The notes beneath the pieces were generated by a model. The model worked only from the letters and a program-made list of their open reading frames with translations, did not search any database and was not told the origin of the DNA. Positions 55,166 to 64,000 of a stretch of DNA of 64,000 nt are shown here, in pieces. This DNA comes from Dallia pectoralis. Its lineage: Eukaryota > Chordata > Actinopteri > Esociformes > Umbridae. The stretch covers positions 12,265,934-12,329,933 of the forward strand of contig CM055730.1 of assembly GCA_029465975.1 (NCBI GenBank), given 5' to 3'. Both the position numbers and the translations under genes were made by a program. How positions within the stretch are numbered: position 1 is the first letter of the stretch; every line of letters starts with the position of its first letter.

Positions 55166-55979
55166 ATGTTATTATCGCATAAATCAGGCAAAATAAGACA
55201 ACGTTGGCTGGCAAAGTAATTCTACTTTTCTAATGGTGCAGTAATCAATGTCCCAAGCCCAGTTAACAAAAATAACTAACATTTAACTGTGTTTATTAGC
55301 ATTGATGGATTTCCTAACAGTGCGCTAACGCAGCCACACTCAAACGCACACTTGCATCACCCATGAAGAAACTGTCCAATACACAAGGCTAACTGTCCAA
55401 GAATCAACAGTGATCGAACCAGCTGGGGCAGACCAGGATGACCATAAGCGGTGCCACACAGAAAACACATTTGCACAGCAATTCATTAGTCTGGAACTTG
55501 AGCTTTGGTAAATGTATTCCACATAAACCCCTTCATGATGGATGTTCAAACAGCCATGCCCATCCATAATAGGATGAATACAATAAATATATTTAGTATT
55601 AAATCTGGCAAACTAAACTAATTATTTATTTTTATTTAACCAGGTAGGCGACCGAAAATAAATTCTCATACATACAAAGCATGCACTACCACTGAGCTAC
55701 ACAAACTTTTTGTATTGAACCAATTTTGTTCAATACAACACATCACAACCAGTAGAAAATGAGCTACAATAAAGACGCAGCTGATAAATCCACAAAAAGT
55801 AGTTCAAAACAATCGCCATGAGATACTTTACTACAATAATCACAATTAACTTCCCTAAATGCCCGTTTGAACATTATTGGAGTAGACTCACGAGTTGAGA
55901 CAATAGTTTACACAACAGTATGCTTCCTACTTTTTATTTCATTAGAGACAAAAAGACATTTTTACAGAGACAAAGGACA
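55166..55979. other. Intergenic gap between convergent genes
   Basis: About 0.8 kb between the inferred 3' ends. Contains TTATTTTTATTTAACCAGGT at about 55623-55643, a phrase I associate with a dispersed fish repeat. No gene seen. Confidence 0.55.
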
Positions 55980-56893
55980 AACCATTCATCTAGAAGCTTT
56001 ATTGTAATTGTTTATAAGTCACAACGCATTCCACAAACAGTTCTCAGAATAGTTCATTACAATTGTATCATTCACAATTACTAGCATAACAAACAATGCT
56101 TAAAGTTTCCAAGTTACATAATTTTGCAGCTTTAGATATTGGGTCCACAAACAGTATGTTTTTTTTGTCTTAAGTTGATGTCGTAAACATGTTCTCCTTG
56201 AGTCTAACTAGGCCGCTGCATGAAGTGAAAGGATCATTCAATGTTTTCATGTTATCTTGTAAAGTCCTAAATGTTTCTAGCTAGAAATACTCAGAAGCAT
56301 GAAGTGCTATGGAGTAGCTCACTGCTGGCATTAAAGACCATCATCAAGCACAATGACACAGGCCAACATGTCATGTTGAGCACACCCAAGAACCACTGGA
56401 GAGCTAGAAGCTTTGTGAAACTACACAGTCGATCAATAAAACAGTAAAATCACAAACACCACTAACTTAATCATACCAAAAACGACAGATACTCTGGTTC
56501 CCACAAATGTACCAATTATTCCTCCTCTTTACAAAAAAGCAAGACAATTCCTATTATCAGAACACTGTGTCAAAGGACCGAAAAAAAAAGTACCAGCTCA
56601 TGGAGAACAATTTTCGATTAAAATGCGTCACTGGTCAGGTCTTAGCCCATGTGTGTGCCGTTTTTCCTTGACATATTCACACAGACTAGCGTTTGAGCCA
56701 AATAGAATGTAGTTGAACAATTTAGTTCATCAAAAGGTGGGAATACTTTGAGCTGGTGATGTTCTTTTTTTGTTGTTGCTGAAAATGTATATGGGTGTTT
56801 CAGGGAACACAAGGATTTCTAAACTGAAGAGATTCTGTGACACCACCCCCTGCCCACATCTGTCCATCCAGTTCCCCACAGGACTAAAGATCC
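55980..56893 (-). other. rtn4: rtn4 3' untranslated region (approximate)
   Basis: Continues from the stop codon at 56894-56896 leftwards. TTTATT at 55998-56003 is AATAAA on the - strand, so the transcript would end near 55980. Confidence 0.6.
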
Positions 56894-56939
56894 TCACTCC
56901 GCCTTAACACGCTTCAGTCCGGGGACTTTGGCCTGGACC
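56894..56939 (-). CDS. rtn4: rtn4 exon 7, C-terminus
   Basis: 46 nt; completes Thr, then VQAKVPGLKRVKAE and TGA. Acceptor on the - strand is CTTTCAG. Confidence 0.93.
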
Positions 56940-59900
56940 CTGAAAGTGAAGCATACAGCTTTAGCGTTAGAAACAGACCATACTTAAAAAACAATTTCTA
57001 AAACAAATAAAATGATAACAGCACAATGTCATTAATAAAGGCAATTTAATGTAGGTTATAATAAATATAGGGAGAAATTAATGAAGGCATGTGCGCAGAT
57101 ATGAAATCTATAAGAACACTGAATTTGATCAGAACTGCATAAAACAATTTAACAGTCCAGTATTTACTTACGTTGCAATAATGTCTTTAAACTGCTTGTT
57201 GGCAATCCCCACATAATGGTCAATCTGTACCTAAATACAACAAAATAAAGTAGATTTAGTGTAAAGCTCAGACAGAAGACTTACTCTTGCACTAAAATGA
57301 ATACATCATATTTCTTGATTAGACATAAATGAGCACAGCTCATACCTTGTACTTCTCATAGACGATGGGGCAGCTGAACATTCCAACCAGACCTGGAGAC
57401 ATAAAGAGTATAGGGCCATGTGTTCGATAACGTCGGTAACAATGCTTCTACACTGACGTGAGAGACCGTACAACATCACTGAACAGCAACTTCGCAGGCT
57501 GGATAAACACATAGTAATCAAAGTAATCTGCGTCTCAGACTTTTGCACTTGTTAGCCAGCCCACCATGTCCGCTTACAGACACATATGGTCAGCGGAAAC
57601 AAACCAAGATGAAGGCCATTTCTGGGAGTATTAAAGAGACAATTATGATGCTGCATCCTACACTGACAAACAGCAAAACGTGTGACAAAAACCGTACACG
57701 TTTCCAAGTGGTCATAGAAGAATCTTACCCAGAATAAGGAGAGTGAGTCCATTGAACAAGGCACCAACATAGGTGAGAATCCACATCAGCACTGCAAACT
57801 GTACGGGAGAAAGGTGGCAGTGCATTTAAGTTTCAGTGCATTTAATGTAGCATCCTATATCAACATGTCTGGCTGGATCTGTACCTACATATTTATACTC
57901 ATTACCAAACTATTATCTATATTCACAAATATTTGTTAGGCCTGGCACAATTTCAGGATCACATGCATCACTATAAAGCGATACGCTAGGTGTAGAGACG
58001 GTATAAATGGATCACTATACAGCGATACACCAGGTGTAGAGACGGTATAAATGGATCAGTATACAGCAATACGCTAGGTGTAGAGACGGTATAAATGGAT
58101 CACTATACAGCGATACACAAGGTGTAGAGACGGTATAAATGGATCACTATACAGCGATACACAAGGTGTAGAGACGGTATAAATGGATCACTATACAGCG
58201 ATACACAAGGTGTAGAGACGGTATAAATGGATCACTATACAGCGATACACCAGGTGTAGAGACGGTATAAATGGATCAGTATACAGCAATACGCTAGGTG
58301 TAGAGACGGTATAAATGGATCACTATACAGCGATACACAAGGTGTAGAGACGGTATAAATGGATCACTATACAGCGATACACAAGGTGTAGAGACGGTAT
58401 AAATGGATCAGTATACAGCGATACGCTAGGTGTAGAGACGGTATAAATGGATCACTATACAGCGATACACCAGGTGTAGAGACGGTATAAATGGATCAGT
58501 ATACAGCGATACGCTAGGTGTAGAGACGGTATGAATGGATCACTATACAGCGATACACAAGGTGTAGAGACGGTATAAATGAATCATTTGGGTAAATACA
58601 TGACAAAATACATGACATGAGTGCATACCAGAGAAACTAAAAAGGTACACTGCTTTATAAAACAACCTAAATTAATTTAGTTGATCACACTCTTCAATGG
58701 CAGGTTAACTTTACTGCACCCTCTACCAAATAGGCCGGGCTAGTACCAAAGCCACAGAGGGGTGTAGTCAGGCTAGAAGGAGCGGACTGTGTGAGTGGCA
58801 CTAGCAGTGCACAGGGCAGGCAGGGGGAGAACTGGAAGGTGTTGACAGGCATGTAGAAACCTCATAGCTCTCAACAGCTGAACATCTCTACAAGGCGGTC
58901 TCCCCCTTAAGACACCCTGGGGGTCACCTACGGCTGCCTGACTTTACATGGACAGAATTAAAGTAAGGCTCAGACCAGCTCATTGATCATGTGAATGTAC
59001 CCAAAGTGTTCAGCAAAACTTTGAATCGCTACTAGGGGTTTTACAACCAGAACATGGAACATACCCAAAGGGTTAACATAATCACATTCCCACCAGACAT
59101 AGCAAAAAAACAAAAAACAATGACCGAATGACATAGCCTATTCTTATACAATAATCATACTAGCCTTCTTCTAAAAAATAAAAACTTGCATTCTCACCTT
59201 GAGGGAGTCCACCAGATCTTCAACCAGGAAGAGCCGACGCAGCTCATTGACAGTGGTGTTGAACCGTGCCAGGGCACAGTCACTATACTTATGGACAGTT
59301 TCCTCTGGCAGACCCACATCCTGGTCCAGGTACAGTCTGCAAAAACATCAACAGAAGTGCCGGGCATAAACATTCAAACAGTCAATCCAAGTTAACCTAA
59401 ACCCTAATATCCATATGAGTGTATTCACAATACATGGATAAGGGCACAACACCACCCATTGAAACACTCAATGAGGAAAGCGGTTAGTTTTGTGTTTGCA
59501 TGATCGGCGGATTGCAGAAAATGCCATGACAAGTGTCAAGCTGGACCGGCTTAATTATGCCTTTATGAGCCCAAGTCACTTTTCCTCTAGTCTTAAACCC
59601 AGCTAATTTGACTCTAACTAGTGATTGGTGAGAGCGCATAAGGCGGCTTCGAGCCACTGCCAAGAACAGGGATAACCTGAATAGCAGTTTAATTTGTTAG
59701 GCTAAATCACATAGGAGCCATGTCTTTCTTATAGCAGCAGTCAGAACTTCAACAGTTCACTAGCAATGTCACGATAACATTCTTTGGGACAAACGGTCTA
59801 ATGCCACGTCGAGTCGTCGACTTCTGCAAAACCGAAAATGTCAAAGCAATTGCCGTTGTCTCCAACATATCAAAAACGTCATACATATTTAATACACATA

Positions 59901-61658
59901 ATAGTGTTGCTTCAAATGATCATTAATACATATTTAATACAAATAATATTGTTGCTTCAAATGATCATTAATAAACTATTGCATGCCATTTAATGAAGCA
60001 ATGGAAGTCAAAGAAGGTTGTATAACGAGAGATACTCTACAAAGCAGGAGGGAAACGCATGCATAATATGTTGGAATATGTGGATGTTCACAGCAAAACA
60101 TCATGGAGTCGGGTTGAAGAACTGGGGTAACTTACTTGAACGGGTGCCCTTCATCAGACTTCTGGATGGCCTGCAGGATACCCTTGTATATCCTGAAGCA
60201 GATGGTGACCGAGAGGAGAGCCAGACCGATGTAGGAGGCCACGCTGACGATGCTGCATAGTGTCAGGGAGAGGAGCAGGGAGAGGCTCGCACCAAACACC
60301 ACGCCCGAGGTCTTGACATCACGCCAGTACAGGAGGTCTACCACTGCACAGAATAAGGAACCGGGTCAGACAGGCGGCAAAGAATTTGCATATGAACTTG
60401 CTTTCAACGTATTATGCTAAACCTAACCAGGGTGGTGGTGATATGGAGCTGGAATGAAAGCTGGAATGAGAGCTAAGGATAATGAACACTGTTAAATTAG
60501 CCTTTATTTGCACAGATAATTAGCCACTATACTGACGAGAGGTGACCCGGATGAGCACTTCATTGCGGTCAAAAATAGATCTTCGGCATTTCCGGCAGCT
60601 GCCATACAGTTTTTTTGCTGGAGTAAATACCAGTGTAGAACTGAGTCATGGTACAGACCTGCCACAGGTTTGAGTTCGCCATTACTAGAAAGTTGAGGGC
60701 AAGATAAACCCATGCTTTGGTTACTTTAGTAATCTCTGTAGTGTACAATGAAATGAGAGAAAGACTTCCAAGAACAGAATACCAACAGCCAAACGCATTT
60801 TAATAGGCCAACATTGCATGTGTCTGTATCATACAATGACTTGGCAGTCGACCAGAAAGCATTCCTCCAATCCTTATCAACTGTTACTCAGAGAGTTATT
60901 TTATAGGCGAATGATAAGAGGCAACAAACTAGGTGAAACGATATCGATGACTACTCATTGATGGACCTCGCTCGTAAGGTCAAGCATCCGTTCTTAGGCG
61001 GTGACGCAGTAGCGTTTTTAATTTCCACCACCCCAACACCACCCAAAGCGGCCAGCAGAAGCTGTCAACATGTCTATCCATGTAAATCTAACGGTCTACG
61101 TTTGCCAACATGCTCTCACGTATGTCCTGGACGCTTTGGCTTAGTTAAAAAGCATGAGAAAATATTTGCATTACCAAAGCCCTTGTCTACAACGTTGCCA
61201 CGGTTAGCAGTTGCACAAACACAAACCAGGGCTATTTCAGTGCGCACATGTCGCGCATCAAGGTCGCGAACACAAAGTAGCATCTGGGGAACCTCAAAAT
61301 AGCCCACGCCATAACCGCTATGATATCTAGCTATAACACGCCCTGATTCAATCGTTTGATTCCGCACACACACAGATCCATTAAAATAACATCAGTTAAG
61401 TGAAACACATCGAAATGTAGAAATTAATTGGGAAATCGACATTGATAGTCTATTTAAACGCCATGTCGTGCTCAGCCGCTTCTAAACCACGCACCGATAA
61501 TAAAATGTCCTCCACAAAGCGTGACGCAAATCTCATTTGATGATACCCACCACAATCTCCCGTCAGTCAAAGTAGATAATAAAACAATGATGAACCAATT
61601 TGCCAAACGGCAGCATCGCTAACATTGAATAACAACACTAACCCCGTTTGGCATCCAT
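56894..61658 (-). CDS. rtn4: Reticulon, short RTN4 (Nogo-C)-like isoform, 7 exons, complete
   Basis: Seven exons on the - strand join to 585 nt, 194 residues plus TGA, all GT-AG with matching phases. It starts MDAKR VVDLLYWRD, then has a hydrophobic hairpin (GVVFGASLSLLLSLTLCSIV and onward), FRIYKGILQAIQKSDEGHPF, a hydrophilic loop ending NELRRLFLVEDLVDSLK, a second hairpin (FAVLMWILTYVGALFNGLTL), IDHYVGIANKQFKD and the C-terminus VPGLKRVKAE. This is a full reticulon homology domain with a Lys-rich ER-retention-type end. Known role: ER membrane protein that shapes tubules. RTN4 is chosen over RTN1-3 by the IDHYVGIANK/PGLKR end and by the EML6 neighbour. Longer isoforms with upstream exons cannot be seen here. 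Confidence 0.92.
57172..57230 (-). CDS. rtn4: rtn4 exon 6
   Basis: 59 nt, phase 0 in and 2 out. Encodes VQIDHYVGIANKQFKDIIA; donor gtaagt. Confidence 0.94.
57346..57392 (-). CDS. rtn4: rtn4 exon 5
   Basis: 47 nt, phase 1 in and 0 out. Encodes LVGMFSCPIVYEKYK, the end of the second hydrophobic hairpin; donor gtatga. Confidence 0.94.
57729..57798 (-). CDS. rtn4: rtn4 exon 4
   Basis: 70 nt, phase 0 in and 1 out. Encodes FAVLMWILTYVGALFNGLTL and LIL, most of the second membrane hairpin; donor gtaaga. Confidence 0.94.
57799..59197. other. rtn4 intron 3
   Basis: 1.4 kb containing a 44-bp minisatellite; no further exon recognised in the rest. Confidence 0.65.
57968..58580. repeat. 44-bp minisatellite, about 14 units
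   Basis: Units contain GGTGTAGAGACGGTATAAAT and GGATCACTATACAGCGATAC, with three end types (CACAAGG, CACCAGG, CGCTAGG). CGCTAGG units nearly always carry CAGTATACAGC instead of CACTATACAGC. Confidence 0.97.
59198..59336 (-). CDS. rtn4: rtn4 exon 3, loop between hairpins
   Basis: 139 nt, phase 2 in and 0 out. Encodes LYLDQDVGLPEETVHKYSDC and NELRRLFLVEDLVDSLK. It corresponds to the region called Nogo-66 in mammals; acceptor TTTTGCAG, donor gtgaga. Confidence 0.93.
59337..60135. other. rtn4 intron 2
   Basis: About 0.8 kb of AT-rich sequence. A roughly 45-bp direct duplication around TTGCTTCAAATGATCATTAA occurs at about 59885-59975. Nothing else seen. Confidence 0.65.
60136..60343 (-). CDS. 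rtn4: rtn4 exon 2, first membrane hairpin
   Basis: 208 nt, phase 1 in and 2 out. Encodes VDLLYWRDVKTSGVVFGASL, LLSLTLCSIVSVASYIGLAL and YKGILQAIQKSDEGHPF; acceptor CTGTGCAG, donor gtaagt. Confidence 0.95.
60344..61642. other. rtn4 intron 1
   Basis: 1.3 kb. Open frames on both strands around 60958-61373 show no family I know and no splice context. Nothing else recognised. Confidence 0.6.
61643..61658 (-). CDS. rtn4: rtn4 exon 1 (short isoform start)
   Basis: 16 coding nt: ATG GAT GCC AAA CGG G before donor gttagt. The ATG has AAG upstream (A at -3), a good Kozak context. MDAKR replaces the MDGQKKNWKDK-type start of mammalian Nogo-C. The 5'UTR extends to the right; its start is unknown. Confidence 0.82.
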
Positions 61659-61671
61659 CTTGAGCCTCCTA

Positions 61672-61725
61672 CTAGCATTCAGCAGCACCAGCTTCTACTA
61701 GCACAGTAGAGGGAGCAGGAGGCAT
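61672..61725 (-). other. Upstream ORF in rtn4 exon 1 leader
   Basis: An 18-codon frame (MPPAPSTVLV... then TAG) lies 14 bp upstream of the rtn4 start codon, if the transcript extends that far. A second ATG at about 61678 opens a frame that overlaps the start. Confidence 0.4.
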
Positions 61726-64000
61726 TTCACTTCCTGCCAGGTCGATTTGAGGGCTATTCATGACATGGGCAGGTTGACCACAGCTCTGGGCTACTACCTT
61801 TAACCAATTCTACACACACAACTCGTTTCAGCATATACCCAAACGCATGCATTTGAATGAGCTTTTCTAGTAATAGGCGCTACTGCTTTGTACAGTTTAG
61901 TGATTTGTTTCAACACGGGAATAGCAAATTATGCAAATGTTACATAAACTGCAAATGTTGACCGGGTCAATAAAGATAACGTTGTCAGGCATACCAAAAA
62001 ACAAATGAATATCAAATTAAGAGTGACATGTTCATTTCTAGGGCATATCTTAATTATAAAGCCAAAACAAATGTGGTTTTGAAATGTTTAAACAGCCATT
62101 TGCAGCTGTAAGGGATTGGTCTTGACAGTGTGTTAATGTAATAGGTGTAATCTCCCAGCCTGCACTGGTTCTGTTCAAACTCGTGAATTAGAAGATTTCT
62201 GGGGCAAAAAAAATAAAAAATCTGGGTTAATTTGCATTGAGCAAACGCCAGTAACACAACAGTACATCCAATTGCTAAGCATGAAGGGTGATGCTAGTTC
62301 CTCTAAACCAATGATGCCTCCACCCATTATTTGATAGACAGAGTTTCTCTGGCCAATACTGCCTAGTCACGAAGCAACTCAGGCTAGTAGTAGCCTACCA
62401 CACTCCGGTCATTAACCTATCCAATTGTGGCCCATTGCGCTTTCATGCCTGAGCTACATTCTCACCCAGATGGAATATCATTCATTCTAGCACACTCTAT
62501 TTAGTCAAATACTGATGACACAGAAGGCCTTTGTTGCAATGTGTGTAGATTGCCATGCTCTCTCCCAGAATGATGCAATAGCACACGTGATAATCAGGGG
62601 ACTATGGTAACAGCCATTGCACTCAGGCAACCCATGTCCACATGTCTGGCTATAGATGGTCCTGGAAAACACCAGAAGACCTCTACCATAAGCCACGTTG
62701 GTCCCCTGCTGCAGGCCATTATGGGACAAATGGAAATCCATTTAAAAGCAGGTCACTGCTAGGCAGACGCTAAACAATTGACTACATGAAACTTTGTGAA
62801 GCCTAGTCATCAGGCTACAGAGCTGAAGACTGGACCTGCATTTGGGTTAGAGACACATGGCACAGTAGAAATGCCAGATTGGGTAGTGGTGACTCCGGGT
62901 AGCATGGAGTCATTAGATAACATGTAACCCAACATTTGTGCAACACCATTCTCCCCAAGCACACACACACCACACACACACACACACCTGGACATCCTCC
63001 CTTCAGTGCTACCCTGACCAAAGGTCATCTGCCAGGATACTAATGCATCACAAATTAAAAATCCAGAGAAAATGCAAAACTGATTACCAAAAATCCATGA
63101 TCTATTTACGGACATCTGGTTACACCTACAGTGACCGAATTACCTGCATGATCAGTCAACTTCCAACAACACTCAGAATCTAACAAATCACCAATAACAT
63201 GCTAGAAATGTCCGCAAAACCATCAAAACATGGCTCAACAACCAGCGTCTAAAAACAAAGATTAAACAAATAGAATGTCAACAAAAGACCACAAATGCAC
63301 GTTTCAGATAAGTTTGCCGCTACAGTAGCGCATGGGAGACAAATACCCTTGTCTTTCCACTGTGGCGGTGGCTGGGAGTCCCCGTTCTCTGTTTTTCCAT
63401 TCTCCATGATAGAACCCCTATGTCGATATCAGCAGGGCATTCCAAAAAGTGTGCTGTGTGGTGAGCTGAAGCCGGGCGGGGTGCGGGGAACGAGCTGCTA
63501 GACGGGACACAACCAAGCCTTCCTCTAGTGCGACTGCTGCAGTGTTACTGCTCTCTCCCTTTCTCTCTCAGCCTGCCTCCTTTGCCTTCCCCTTTCCCCC
63601 CTCCTCAGGCTGTTGGACTGAGGTCAGCTGATTGTCTGCTGGCAAAACGTCCAACGCTCTGACACAGCGGTTAAAGTTCCCCCGCCTCTCAACCCCCTGA
63701 TACATGGTTTTGGGTCCTCCCCCACACCACATGGATTGAACAGCAGTGAGATGACTCCACCCAACGTACTCTAGTGACTACAAACGAAGAGAATATATGA
63801 CTAGACAACCTGCATGGTTTAAACTACACTAATGAGTGTACCGTCACAAAACCAATAGAAATATACGCATTTTGAATTGACATGTTCTGAACAGCATTTT
63901 CTATTAAAAAAAATATAACAATTTCCGCAAACCCTAAACTAACCCCTAAACCAAAACCCACATCTCGTTTTAGGCAAGTCCACTGTACACAATACTTGTA
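61726..64000. other. Region upstream of rtn4 short-isoform start
   Basis: 2.3 kb. Contains a CA tract (about 62962-62988) and a more GC-rich patch (about 63360-63620) that could belong to a promoter. No exon of a longer reticulon isoform, TATA box or other gene can be supported. Confidence 0.5.

Noticed and set aside
60958..61373. 114-codon + frame and 85-codon - frame in rtn4 intron 1
   Set aside because: No recognisable family, low-information composition, and no splice or promoter context.

Overview
This is vertebrate, almost certainly teleost, nuclear DNA. It shows classical GT-AG spliced genes, short introns packed with minisatellites, a 5S-rRNA-derived SINE and a tRNA-derived SINE of fish type, and a Gypsy/ERV-like LTR element. 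No prokaryotic feature is present. I cannot fix the species.

The window holds two protein genes arranged tail to tail. On the + strand, 39 exons from 1905 to 53525 encode the last 1841 residues of an EML6-type protein (echinoderm microtubule-associated protein-like 6, three HELP/WD40 units in tandem). The first unit lacks only about 117 residues, which must lie upstream of the window. All 39 exons keep one continuous reading frame with canonical splice sites, and I see no break. On the - strand, seven exons from 61658 down to 56894 encode a complete 194-residue short reticulon with a C-terminus closest to RTN4 (Nogo-C-like isoform). From memory, EML6 and RTN4 are also convergent neighbours in human 2p16, so the order looks like conserved synteny. 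Longer RTN4 isoforms, if present, would start to the right of 64000.

Layout: 1-1904 intron upstream of the first visible exon; 1905-29881 EML6 exons 1-25 (end of TAPE unit 1, HELP 2 and unit 2); 29882-36325 a large intron with six repeat arrays; 36326-42618 exons 26-34 (HELP 3 and unit 3); 42619-50994 an intron carrying an exon-derived minisatellite into which an LTR element has inserted; 50995-53525 exons 35-39; about 53526-55165 the EML6 3'UTR; about 55980-56893 the reticulon 3'UTR; 56894-61658 reticulon exons; 61659-64000 reticulon upstream region.

The most unusual material is not coding. (1) 43277-50519 is a - strand LTR element in the order LTR, array, LTR, array, LTR, flanked by one 5-bp target duplication (GAGGT). 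It has tRNA-Pro-like primer binding sites, and its internal regions contain no genes, only 26-28-bp tandem repeats. (2) Two EML6 introns contain minisatellites whose unit is the end of the preceding exon plus its 5' splice site (exon 5 and exon 34). (3) Several other arrays and many TG tracts lie directly against EML6 splice sites. By hand addition, tandem arrays make up roughly a quarter of the window.
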